64,000 bases of DNA, taken from assembly GCA_028015205.1 (NCBI GenBank), contig CM051521.1:105376513-105440512 (forward strand), written 5' to 3'. Positions 23,027 through 34,570 of this stretch are shown here, piece by piece. How positions within the stretch are numbered: the stretch's first letter is position 1; every line of letters starts with the position of its first letter. The notes below the pieces were generated by a model that did not search any database, was not told the DNA's origin, and saw only the letters and a program-made list of their open reading frames with translations. The stretch comes from Mytilisepta virgata (lineage: Eukaryota; Mollusca; Bivalvia; Mytilida; Mytilidae). The translations under genes and the position numbers were made by a program.

Positions 23027-23751
23027 ATAAGTTAATGCCTTTTTAACTAATATTTTCGATTTACTTCGTCAATTAGCAGGATTTAATTTAACACTGAGTT
23101 TGTATATATCGGTAGTTAATTTGTTTTAAAAAGAAGACGCGACTAAACAATAAAACATAATTATCACGATGAAATAGTTGTAATAAATTTATGAAAGAAG
23201 TGATTTGATGTATAAATTCTTGTCTCAAAATCCGTACAGTTACGTGATAAATTTCAAGGAAATGGTCAACGCTATTGTTGCTAATCATCTTAAATTCATG
23301 GTAAGGTCTTCAATCTGGAGAGAAATCTTGTATCCCACTGACATGATTTTGTCCGACAATCTCACATTTAATTCCCAAAATATTCCGGACATATAAACAA
23401 TCACATATTTACATTTATTTTAGATAACTGATACAAAGTAAAATTCCCATCTCAAAAATATCTATTTCCTCAGTATAAACCATGTTTGAAATTCAGTGTA
23501 ATTCAGTGTACATATCACAGCTTGTACGTTTTGCACGAATTTGCTATCGGCTAGAAGATTTGAACAACAGAAACCATACGATTACTGGAAAAAAAATTAT
23601 TACAGGGATATAGATTTCACAAGCAGCTTATTGCCTTTAAAAAGTTTTATAATAGATATAATTTGTCTAGACATCCAGCTTCTAGAAAAACACTTATCAT
23701 GAACGGGTTTCTCATCCTAGTGTTATTTCAGATTTTTCATTTAGGAGAGCG

Positions 23752-23890
23752 ACAGTATCCGACCTGCAGCTATGAAAGCCTTAGCTAGTTTCACAGTTAA
23801 AACGAGCACATTATGACCGTGCTATCTAAATTATGTACCATCCACTGTAATTTTCAGTTCTAGCAAGCGGTCACCTTATTAGTAATCATA
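23752..23890 (+). repeat. Dispersed repeat, copy 2 (pair with 11071-11215)
   Basis: The stretch 'gagcgacagtatccgacctgcagctatga...aaaacgagcacattatgacc...atctaaattatgtacc...cagttctagcaagcgg' matches 11071-11215. Confidence 0.65.
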
Positions 23891-26589
23891 CTTTATTGAT
23901 AATAATAATAATTTATTTCAGACATAAATAGTCCATAGTTATATACAAATATTATTAAAGTTTTATAATATACAAGATGAAAAATGAAGAATTAAAATAT
24001 CAATAAATATAATTGGAAATTCTAATTTGATTACATGTCAGTCAAAGTTCACATAAATCACATACTGGTTTTTATAGTGTGTACACTAGAGTGTCAGTAT
24101 AGATAAGGGGGAGGTTTGGGTACCCATAAAATCGGTTTAACTCCACCACTGTTCAGTGTCTGTACCAAGTCAGACTATCCTGACTCTTTTTTGTGTTCAT
24201 GTTTTGTACTCTTATATGCTATTTTTTTGTGCGTCGTTCTGTCAGTTTGGTTGCTTTGATTGATTGGTATGTCATTGTTGACCTTTCCTGTTATCCATTT
24301 TGTTGTTTAATGATAAATAAAAAAATGAAAATCAAAACCAGCTGAGGAAAATATAAGCATGGAAAAGGCTTTATTCTACAGATACTGAAAATGCCGATAA
24401 CTATGTCTCAAAAATTAGTGTTCAAATCTTTTACACAAAACAAGAATTAAAACGTTTTTAGTGAAACAAAATTATAAATTTATATCACTAGGTTTATCTA
24501 TAAAAAGAAATGTTTTTAGAACGGGAAATTCGAAAGTAAAGCCAATTTCTTATGACACGAAGGAAAAAGACTTACGTCAACTGTCGACGATATTTTAATC
24601 AAAATATTTATTGGCTAAAATCAAAAAGGAAGATGACTTCTTAGTAATTTTGTGCTAGTAATTTTTAAAAAGACAGATGCCAGGATATTTTTTTTCTGAA
24701 CGTAGCAGCATTCTTGGATGGCAGACAAGGTCGTTTGATATAATTTTGAATGTGGCATATTTAATGACCATTCCACCAAGTTTGAAAACAAAAGTCAAAG
24801 TGGATTAAGGTCAAAAGATTAATTCGAACATTTTACATTTCCTACATTATAACTTTTTTCGTCCTCCTTAGCCATGAAAATCTCATTTTGGTTGTTAGAC
24901 ATGGTTCTTAGGACCAATGCTGATCATTTTGAGGCACTTGTTAAATCCAGTGAAAGTGGATAAAAGCGCATTTTGGTCATAAAATTTTTTTTTTTTAAAA
25001 TAATTAAAAAAACAATAGACATATGAATAAATTATTAAAAGGAACAAAAAGTAAATACGCGGATATTTTGTTGGTTCCACCATACGGGTAGATATAAGGC
25101 AAAAATTGTCTCTTTAATTTAAATTTCATTGGGGTAGATGATTATATATACATTGTATATACAAGATGCAGATAATCCTTAAAGATAACATTATTGGGAT
25201 AAAGAACTAGGCATTTATTTCATTTCCTCTGAAGATACCCGTTAAAAACTTCACACGGAAAGAAGAACGAGTATTGTTTAACTATTAGAGGCGATAACAA
25301 AATATGAACTCAATCAATCAACCTCCGTCTGCTCAGTGACAGTATTAAAAATGCACGTTGTTAAAACATATCAGTAGCTAGTATATCTGTATTTGGGTAA
25401 AAATTATGCTTTAAAACTTTGCTGCAGTAAAACCATAAACGTCTGAGTTGTGCATAAGCCTATCCTGGTGTGGTTTTGGCCATTCATATTTTTTCATACC
25501 AAATTTTGAGTTTTAGTTTTAGCTTTTGCTAATTTCATCCTGCCTTACGTTTGGACAGAAGCATTACATGGTCATAATGGTATGTATTGTCGTGACGCCT
25601 GGGGTCTTTTATTTTCCGATGAATGACGTTCAGCGTACCCAGTAAAAGAGTGCCATTTTAAACCGTTAATTTCTTTCTTATTTTGCCGAAATGTCTAGTT
25701 ATTATGGAATTATAAGTAATAAGAGTTGTTTTTTCACAATATATCGGTGTATAAACTCGACCGGGTCATCCACAAACTAAACATAAAGTTCTTTGGGCAT
25801 TATTCAGTTTGTGAGTGAACTGGTCTCCTTTATACCTCGATAAATTGCTTCAAAACAACTCTGATTACTATAATAGATATATTGTGTTCTTTATTTTTCT
25901 GTCAGTTGTAGACAGTTTTGAGCGAATGGACAGACCATTTTATCTGGGCTCTGTAATCTTTTTTGTTCTTAAAATAAAAATGTATTTACCAAGAGAGACC
26001 TTGTTCCAAGTTTCAAAATTTTTGAGTCGTTTTAATAATAACGATAAACATTGGCGTAGCTTCCATCGAGGCAGTGAGGCAGTTGCCTAGCCAAAAAAAA
26101 TAAAAATTTAAATTTAACCAGTGATGGTCAACAGAGTTTATCGTTTCCACTGGATCTCTTAGGCCTAAGTTAGAAGGATAAATCAGTCAAAACGTCTCTT
26201 TGTCTCATTTTAAACAAGATTAAAAGTTTTTATAACAGATTGAATATGGTAAAATCCACAAAATAGCTCGATTAAATTGAGATTACCAAAAAACCAAGTT
26301 TCTAGTTAAGGAGCTGGATGTCTAAATGTATATCTCAATTGGCCACTATTAAAGAAATTAAATGACTGATAATATCTCGGCAAAAATGTACAGAAATCTG
26401 ATGCCTGGCCTTATATTGCGAAAAGTATCCGAAGTGTCACAAAACTGAAGGTTTTGTGTAGGTCGATACAGGTGTAGGGAATTAAGATAAAATCGGAAAT
26501 CTGGCAAAATCCTTAAAAAATTGTCCACGTCCTTTTTGGAAGGCGAAGGAAATAGTTGTCTCGCCTTTTGAAAGAGAGAAGCTAGGTTA

Positions 26590-26592
<3 letters not shown>

Positions 26593-26622
<30 letters not shown>

Positions 26623-26623
26623 T
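26593..26623 (+). repeat. (AAT)n microsatellite
   Basis: About ten uninterrupted AAT units. Confidence 0.9.
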
Positions 26624-27002
26624 GATAGAACAAATTAATTTCTGCGTTTGACCTGAAGGACCCGACTTCCGATTCCGATCCAATAATAGATACAATTACG
26701 TCAGTTGTTTGTGTTGGTATACACCTGCAACTTACAATTATTGTATGTTTATTTGTTTGTTTATTATGTAATCATGTTTTGCAATAAATGCAGGGGTCAT
26801 TTTATTACTTTGTGTACGTCTAGGAACACGATTAAACCGAAATATATAGCGACCATTGCCGAAGTACCGGTTAGTAGGAGGTCATTTTCGAATGATGACG
26901 TTATTGTAGACCGCGTGGGTGACGGTTTACTATAGTCAAATATACATATATATATATATTTTTGAACATTTTGTAATACACAAACCAGAATCAATTAGCA
27001 CA

Positions 27003-27325
27003 ATGGAATATTTCATATTAATTTTGGCTCTATTCATTTTGGCAAAATGTGAAGGAAATATATGGTCAGCACGGCCGCTCTATGTTGTTGAACGTTTTCC
27101 TCTACCAGACACAATCAAAAACGTAAAATTTCCTATGAAGAGTGCGACTTTTCAAACCGCTCCACTTGAACCTATTATTAAAACAAAGCCGTCGAGTACA
27201 CGTATCCCGACGTCAGAACCAACAAATAATAACGTGGATGTAACGCCATTACCAAAATTGATTAAAGCCATACCGAAAGAACATAAAGCGAAAATCAAAG
27301 CTCTTCACACGCCTTGTCATAAAAC
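27003..27325 (+). CDS. Gene 3 exon 1
   Basis: The ATG at 27003 follows an AT-rich leader and begins a clear signal peptide. An earlier in-frame start would place charged residues before the hydrophobic core. Ends 'cataaaac|gtaagt', phase 2. Confidence 0.85.
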
Positions 27326-30300
27326 GTAAGTAATATTGTTTATATACCTTACTATCAACATAAGAGTTGATCTATATCAGTTTCAACCCTTTTCGTGTTC
27401 GAAGAAAACGAGTCAAATTAGTCTTCCTATTTGGCATGCATTTACGTGTTGTATTCCTCACTGCTGTAAAATGCTCATAGCATATTCAAAATTGAATTTT
27501 ATATTAATAATCAGGATTATTTAGTTAAATAAATCTGCGTGTACAGGATAAACTTTTTAAAACCAATTTTGTACATTTTTCCTTCTTGTTTTTCGTTCTT
27601 TTATGATTTTTATTTATATATTTTTCAGTGGATGCGTAAAAGGATCACAATGTGTTTATGATAAAATGTGGATGTGTCCAACGTATATTCCAGATCTAGA
27701 TTGCTCCTGTCGACCAGGTTTGTAATTTTATATACATTAAAATGCATGCCTGACGCATAGTTCTATCTAAAAAAAATCAGACTTCACGATATTATCAAAT
27801 ATATACTACACCATTCTGGTGTATTGTTGTGGGTACTACTGAGTGGATTCCTCTAATCGATGTTACAAAGACCACAGGATAATTTGCTATATTATTTGGG
27901 ACTGACATGGAAAAGATATTTGATTCACCGTTCAGAAGCTTTCTGAAATTGAGACTCCTTTAACGGTGATGAGCTTTATGCAATTTTTGTAGTTTTGTGT
28001 TCAGTATGCCCTGTTTGATCAATCCTGTGATAAATTGTTCGTGAAAATGAAATACTACTGTAGTACATGTATTTCGTTTCCTGTAGTGCTAATTTTTCTG
28101 TACGTATAAATTGTATACATTTAAATTACTTAGAAATCATCATTACTTGGTTGACAGGTATGAAAAAACCGTTTCCCAAATGAAAATGGACCTGTTCCAT
28201 TGATATTACCCCTTCCTCATACCGGATTTGTCATGGGCAGCATGGCGGATGTCCTGCAGGAAGCAGATACTGCTTACTCTTCCAGATCACCTAAGTCTAC
28301 CCCTGGTTTTTTGGTGGGGTCCATGTTGTTCATATGTTTTTAGTTTTTAATTGTAGTACATGTATTGTTTTGGTCTTGTCTTTGTTGTTCTCCGGAGTTT
28401 GTCAGTTGTTACGATTTTTCTCTCCTTCGAATAACCCTTTGGTATTTCTTGACTTTACTTAGATTTAACGACCGGAAAGGTATGTATTCGTAGTTCTATT
28501 GTTGCTTTATGACCATACATAGAATTGTATATGGATCATATTCTAAGGTTGGTGTCTCCTCCGGTTTAAGATCTTTCTTAAAATACAATGTTATTCTTCC
28601 ATTCTCCATGTTTTTGTCCTTATGAACAACTGAAGACACATCATTTGCAGTTTGTATATACTCATGGTGAAGCAAATTCGCTATCATTGAATATTAACAG
28701 AAGCTTTTAACATCTAAAACCGGTGCAGTCTGAATGGGCATGAATGGCTCTTTGTCTTTGTTTCTGTTTGTCTGTCACATTATTAGAAATTTTTTTTTCC
28801 AAATTATATTTAATTGTAATAGTTCCTTTGGGCTCTTTTTCAAGATACAGTTCAATAAAAATTATTATTTTTCTGCTGTTAACTTCTAGGTTGTGTGGTA
28901 GGAAATACCTTTATAGCAATGGGGAAAGCACTCACTATGGACGAATGTGGTAACAGATGTGCTTGTCAAGATAACAGCGGAAAGGTGAGAGCAATACCTT
29001 AATTCTTGCATTTCAGAGAATGTTATAAATGTAGAGAAAAATAAACAAGTTAAAGTTCAGATCATTTACGGTAGGAGGTAACAAAATGGGATAAATGTTT
29101 GGTTTTTGCAAGTAATTGGTGCATGTCAGTTTCATCTGTATATCGAAAAATTGCAGTTATAAGATGAAACATTTATGTGTTGTAGTCTTCGGATGTGTTT
29201 TGTATCAGAAATATTTTGTTGTACCACGAACATTATCAAAGTTAAATCTTGCTCTATTTTTCATACAAATCTTAATTTTTAATAAAAAGGTAGCAATGTT
29301 TTGGTTTCGTACGTATTTCACCATTTCATACAGCAAGATAGAATAAAATTATACATATAATTTAAACTTCACATTTTGTCTCAATGTTGTTATTTGATTT
29401 TATTAGTTCAGCATGGAGGCTAACAAATAATATATAACGTTGTATAATTTAATTGTAATTAGTAGGTTTCAGTTGACAGACTTTTATTTTTGTTGCTTTA
29501 TGTACATATATATATACTAGTCAACAAAATAAACAATACATATAGAAATGCTTTTAACATATAAGTTTAAGAAACCACACAGATTTTAAAACTTGTCCTA
29601 TCGGTCTCACATTTTTAACTGTGATAATTTTATGTGAAAAACTTTGATTTTGTGCAAAAATCTTGAAGTCAACATGCCGAAATTTTTGGATCGCAAAATG
29701 CACTAAAAATTGTAAGTTTAACCAATTTTTGAAGCATTATCATCACTCATGTAAAATATTATTTTATTCCACAGAATTTATCCTTTCGATTTCAAGTGTC
29801 ACAAATTGCCCTAATTTTTGTGATTTTTTATTTTGACCGCTTTGCTATAGAAGTTCATAATTTACATATACAATGTATGTCCTAAATTCTCAGATAAAGA
29901 AAACAATGTGATTTTACACTGAAAATGAACTGACTATCGATATCAAGGGTCGAATTAAACATTTTTAAACAATATTTTGTAATAATATTTCAAAACTGTG
30001 TATCATTATTTTTGTTGGCCACTGTATAAAATGATTTATACATTAAAAAATACTTTTGCAATATATAAATAGAGTAGAGAATGGAAACGGGAAATTTGTC
30101 GATATATATTTTAAAATTGTAAACAAATTAATTTCAGGCTGTTTGTACAAAACGTTCCTGTACAAAGGAAATTGAAAATAAAGAGGCTAAAATGGATTCA
30201 CTCTTAAAATACTTAAAGAAATTAGTAAAGATAACGCTACAGGAGAACGAGAAACCAACGGAGGAGACAAATGTTCAGACCAGCGTTTCTGCGCCACTGG

Positions 30301-30434
30301 AAACCAGTGCAAGTGATAATTTACTAGAAAGAAAAACATCGTCAGACGATATAAAGATGTCACCGAAAATGGATTTTAACATTAAAACAAGATTTCCGTA
30401 CAATCCGAAAAGACCACTGTTTGTATGGACATAA
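27003..30434 (+). CDS. Small secreted protein with 12-Cys VWC-like module (gene 3)
   Basis: Four-exon gene, 267 codons: 27003-27325, 27629-27717, 28890-28984, 30138-30434. Phases 2, 1, 0 as in genes 1 and 2. The signal peptide is MEYFILILALFILAKCEG. A ~85-residue Pro/Thr/Lys linker follows, then the module: C-x4-C-x5-C-x7-C-x8-C-x-C-x3-C-x17-C-x3-C-x-C-x8-C-x4-C. The C-terminal exon is charged (a short amphipathic Lys/Leu stretch, then Glu/Ser/Thr), ending in KRPLFVWT. It has no RGD, mucin region or long repeats, so it is the most compact member and the easiest in which to study the module alone. Secreted; function unknown. Confidence 0.85.
27629..27717 (+). CDS. Gene 3 exon 2 (89 nt)
   Basis: Acceptor 'atttttcag|tgg', donor 'accag|gtttgt' (a weaker GT). 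Codes for G-C-x5-C-x7-C-x8-C-x-C. Confidence 0.85.
28152..28459 (+). mobile_element. Penelope-like element, 3' fragment D
   Basis: Starts inside the last codons of the RT (motif YEKTVSQMKMDLFH, then stop). It continues with the ~250-bp 3' tail that is also present, in reverse, at 5461-5715. Heavily 5'-truncated and non-coding in effect. It sits in intron 2 of gene 3. Confidence 0.8.
28890..28984 (+). CDS. Gene 3 exon 3 (95 nt)
   Basis: Acceptor 'taacttctag|gttgt', donor 'ggaaag|gtgaga'. Codes for G-C-x17-C-x3-C-x-C plus QDNSGK. Confidence 0.85.
29517..30024. mobile_element. Possible mariner-type MITE
   Basis: Imperfect inverted ends: left 'ctagtcaacaaaataaac', right end reading 'cagtggccaacaaaaataat' on the other strand. 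TATA flanks both ends, as expected for TA-targeting elements. About 510 bp, no ORF. It lies in intron 3 of gene 3. Confidence 0.4.
30138..30434 (+). CDS. Gene 3 exon 4 (terminal)
   Basis: Acceptor 'taatttcag|gctgtt', stop TAA at 30432-30434. Opens with AVC-x4-C, the last two cysteines of the module. Confidence 0.85.
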   Translation, partial: AVCTKRSCTKEIENKEAKMDSLLKYLKKLVKITLQENEKPTEETNVQTSVSAPLETSASDNLLERKTSSDDIKMSPKMDFNIKTRFPYNPKRPLFVWT

Positions 30435-30523
30435 TCGGCTGACATTTTTATGTAATTGTGCACATTCCTATAAAACAGGATGAAAGGCATTTATTTTATG
30501 ATAGTCCCATATAAGCTTACATC

Positions 30524-30529
30524 AATAAA
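30524..30529 (+). terminator. Gene 3 polyadenylation signal
   Basis: AATAAA in 'acatcaataaaaagtgctg', 90 bp after the stop. Confidence 0.6.
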
Positions 30530-31105
30530 AAGTGCTGAATGTAATTAATCATCTCGTCAGATTCTCTTCATGTTAAATTCTTCCCAAAGGGAATGTCGGG
30601 TCACCAAAAAGTTACATTTTAATTACATTTGACGAACATATTCTTTCCAAAGAGTCACATCCTTTATAATTTGGCTCCTTTTTTTCTTGTCATAAATTCT
30701 TTTGGATTAAAAATGTCGTCCATCTTGGGTTGTTTATTTTCTTTTACTTATCCGAGTAATTCTTATCGGCACACAAGGTTAGTGTTTATTCTGGTTTTTT
30801 TTCTATAATTACCCAAGACGTCTGAAATTGAAATCATCACGTTCGGTCTTTCTTGTGTCGTACTTTTCATTGAACTAAACAATTACATTTATTCAGTTAT
30901 CTCAAATTACTAGAATCATTAAGTCTAAATTCATTTGTACATGACGCGATGTAATGTAACTGTAAGTAAATATTACAACTACATATATTGGCAGTTATAT
31001 ATATGTAATTTATTGCTGACAACTTTTTTTTCCGGAGGGAGTAACTTTGCGTGAAAATATAGATCTGATTCAAGCTGAGATTTAGATTTTCAGCTCTTTC
31101 CGACA

Positions 31106-31137
31106 ATTCAACTGCCTGGCTACATTTGTCTGGGATT
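31106..31137. repeat. 32-bp Tc1-like fragment
   Basis: These 32 bp are identical to 34446-34477 inside the dead Tc1-like transposase (the helix-turn-helix region), but neither flank matches. Confidence 0.6.
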
Positions 31138-31868
31138 GTTAACTATAAACGAGGTGCTATTTTCATCTAAATATCAAAACTGAAAATAAACAAAATAAAA
31201 AACAAGAATACACAATAATTGATCATGGACATGAGTTAGATTTTGTAAAAATCTTTTCTAGCTATTGCGTTTTACTATACTTTGCTTGTTCTAAAATTTG
31301 ATTTAATTTTTTAACTTACGTAATTCAGTAAAGTAAAGTTTGATTTTACAGTGGAGAACACAACTTTCTTGGAAAAGCAATTTCATAATATAATTCACCA
31401 AATGAAATAAATGACAAATATGTTAAGATATATGTACATATGCTGAATCATTATGTTGGCCATATATTTGACTGAACTTACTGACGTCTATCAGATATTT
31501 ATTATTTACAATTTGTTTGTACCTTGTGTTTGTTTATTGTGAGTTCATTGTATGGTTTCTAAACCACAAAATTACATTTCCCTGTAAAGAAATATAACGC
31601 TGAGTTAATTTTTATGTCTTTGATATATTCCCCATATGCTTTGCGTGAAAAGAATGAGTCACGACAAGGTTATCCTATAAGCGGTGTGCACTTTTCTTCT
31701 GAAAAATCTGGAAGTTGGAGAAGCTGCATTTAGTTGTCAAGACTTAACAAAACTTTTCTATAAAATCTAACACTTAAAATCATTTAATGTATTTGCCTGT
31801 GACACAACTTATTCCGTTTATGATATTTTTATATATAGAATTAGATTCGACAATGTTGTCGTGATTGT

Positions 31869-32117
31869 TTGTTTGTTTGTTTGTTTAGTTGGGGTTTTCA
31901 GCACATTTGGCTATTTCGCGGCGGCCAGTTTTTATTGGTGGAGGAAGCCGGAGTACCCGGAGAGAACCACCGACCTTCGGTAGGAAAATTGGCAATCCTT
32001 GTCAATTAAGATCGGAGTCGAACAGGTGAGATTCGAACTCACAACCCCAGCGTTGACAGGCTAGCGATCATTAGTAGTCATGACGAACTACCTAGACCAC
32101 TCGGCCACCGAGGTCCC
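31869..32117 (-). mobile_element. tRNA-derived SINE (META-like tail), full length
   Basis: Same family as 20454-20720 but on the - strand: tRNA-like head at the right end, 'tttgtttgtttgtttag' tail at the left. Flanked by the target-site duplication 'tgtcgtgattgt' at 31857-31868 and 32118-32129. Confidence 0.85.
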
Positions 32118-32503
32118 TGTCGTGATTGTGTAGCACATTTCATTCCCAGGACAACGGTGAAATCTAAAGGTATTGTGCAACTATAAAACCTCAAAAATAA
32201 ATTTCATCGGAAAAATGGAATGCAAATTCATTCATTACCTGTACCTCAGGCAATATTTCTCAATGTTTTCGATGTTATCATTGCCTTATATGGGTTTGCT
32301 TTCATCTTTTTTGGTCATTTTTTTGCATTTGAATTTTGTTACTGTTTCTGATTTCTATATTCTAGTGAGACAATGTTTGTAGAAATGTGCTCATCCCAGT
32401 AATGTTATAGACATTGTATATTCAACTGATTCTATGACCCATGATTGTTCGAATGCAAACTAAATTCAAACTTTATAGTTTGATTAAGCTATTTTCTTTC
32501 CAG

Positions 32504-33470
32504 CATTTATGACAAAAAGTATTCTGAAGATGAAATTACAAACATGTTAGATTTTCTCATAGACAACATATTCGTTGAATTTGGCGGTCTAATTTTTCAA
32601 CAAACAATCGGCATTCCAATGGGAACCAACTGTGCTCCTCTCCTCGCCGATCTGTTTCTGTACTCATATGAAGCGGACTTCATTCAAGGGTTACTACATG
32701 AAAACAAAAAGAAACTAGCCCAATCCTTTAATTTCACTTTTCGTTATATAGATGATGTGTTGTCGTTAAATAACGACAAATTCCAAGACTTTCTACATCT
32801 TATCTACCCCAGTGAGCTTGAAATTAAGGATACTACAGATACACCAAAGTCCGCTTCATATTTGGATTTATTTCTTGAAATAGACTATGAGGGACGTTTG
32901 AAGACAAAACTTTATGACAAACGTGATGACTTCAACTTTCCTGTTGTTAATTTTCCCTTCTTGAGGAGCAATATACCAGCATCGCCTGCATATGGCGTCT
33001 ACGTTTCTCAGCTTATCCGATTTTCAAGGGCATGCGTGAGTTACCCTGACTTTCGACAAAGAGGATTACTGCTGTCACAAAAGCTTCTTAACCAGGGTTT
33101 TATCAGGGATAAGTTGATGTCATCACTTAAGAAATTTTACGGTCGTCATCATGAATTGATTGACCATTACAGTGTTCCAATATCTAAGATGATGTTGGAC
33201 CTGTTCCCACTGTCGTAACCTTTCATGTGACCCCTACGATTTGTGACTTCCACCGGATTGACCTTGTTGAACTTCACGACGGGTGCCGTATACGGAGCAG
33301 GAACTGCTTACCCTTCCGGAGCACCTGGGTTCACTCCTGGTTTTTATAGGAGTTCGTGTTGTTCATTGTTTTTAGTTTTCTGTGTTTATTTGTTGTGCTT
33401 GTGGTTGTTCGTTTGTCTTCCCGGGTTTGTCTGTCCAATGGATTACGTTTTTTTGATTGCTCCTTAGGTA
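32504..33470 (+). mobile_element. Penelope-like element, RT fragment A
   Basis: One open frame of ~237 codons, from about 32504 to a stop near 33218, encodes the C-terminal half of a reverse transcriptase. Motif B is QTIGIPMGTNCAPLLADLFL, the catalytic box is YIDDVLSLNN, and the thumb motifs are PAYGVYVSQLIRFSRAC and KFYGRHHELIDHY. The N-terminal RT fingers and any GIY-YIG endonuclease are missing, so it cannot move on its own. ~250 bp of 3' tail follow, shared with fragment B. Assignment to the Penelope-like class is from RT motif character; a related non-LTR lineage is the alternative. Confidence 0.75.
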
Positions 33471-34009
33471 TATTTGTCCTTTTTATTGAAGTCCATCTGT
33501 CGGGGGGAAATATGAATTATAATCTGACGTTAAAAATCCGCAAAACAGTGTATATATTACAAAAATAAATAAATTAATTAAATAAATAAAAATAAAATAA
33601 AATGAAATATGCACGTTCCGAATCAGCTTCGGCCAATACGGCCTTGTTGACGATCAGGTAGAAAAAAAAGATGTTGACGTTATGAAACCCAGAGCAGGAC
33701 TGAAAACGTTAGGCCATTTTAACTTTTAACTTTTTTTTGTTTTTTTATTGTTTGCTTTTAGTTTTGTTTATCTTTTGTCTATTATACGTTTTAGCCGGTC
33801 ATTCTTTGCCCTTTTAATGGTTCGCCAATTCCATATATAATCTCCAAAAAAATTCACGCATAGTGAAATTTTGGGGAGATATAAAAACAAACACATTTCA
33901 AGGATAACAATGATTAATAAATAGATGGATATAAATAAGAACTCAAAACAACCTTCAAATGTTCATTTCCATAGAAAGTTCATTGCACGTTCAAAGTTCA
34001 AGGTCACTA

Positions 34010-34570
34010 CAGTTCAATACCTCGCATGTCCACCACGAGCATCAATAACAGCCTGACAGCGCCGCCCTGTTGACGAAATCAAATTACGAATCTCCTGTTG
34101 CGGCATGCTGTTCCACTCATCTTGTAACGCACAAATACCCTGTGTGTCTGAGCCCATTGAAGTCGGATTCGGTGTCGGCGTGTCAAAACAACAACTCTGA
34201 CGCCTTGCTCGTATTCAGGCTTCACGTAGGCTGTTACGGACTGTCTGGTCTGAGATCCTTAGCAGTCCAGGAATTGCTGCTGCAGTAGAGGTCGCTGTTG
34301 TGAACCATTTCCGCAAATGACGTAGCCAGATGCAACAATCCTGAGCAGGTGTGGTCACTCTTGGCCGGCCTGAGCGTAGGCTGTCACCTATTAAACCTCG
34401 CTGTCAGTACCTATCCAAGAAGCGAGAAATAGTACTCTGGGAAGCATTCAACTGCCTGGCTACATTTGTCTGGGATTCACCTGCTTATAACCACCCGATA
34501 GCGTTGTTGCGTTGGTCCGTTCGATCAGACGTGGCATCACTTGGCTCGTTTAGTGTCAACATGTGCAAAT
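34010..34570 (-). pseudogene. Dead Tc1-like transposase with deleted core
   Basis: On the - strand, an N-terminal helix-turn-helix region (NVARQLNASQSTISRFLDRY) is followed by a second DNA-binding part, then directly by a C-terminal stretch (MPQQEIRNLISS, RRCQAVIDARGGHARY). These are typical of Tc1/mariner transposases. In-frame stops interrupt the HTH, and the DDE catalytic core between the two parts is absent. I did not find clear terminal inverted repeats. Confidence 0.75.

Larger units (their letters stand above)
23030..26940. other. Intergenic sequence between genes 2 and 3
   Basis: No supported gene. It contains the dispersed-repeat copy at 23752, an (aat)n microsatellite at 26593-26623 and the 24060-24320 stretch, which looks like the tail of a retroelement ('ttgttgacctttcctgttatcc'). 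Short ORFs here show no signal peptide plus splice pattern and no Cys module. Confidence 0.45.

Noticed and set aside
26358..26633. 91-residue open frame on the - strand
   Set aside because: Begins in the (AAT)n microsatellite, which reads as poly-Leu; no other coding signs.
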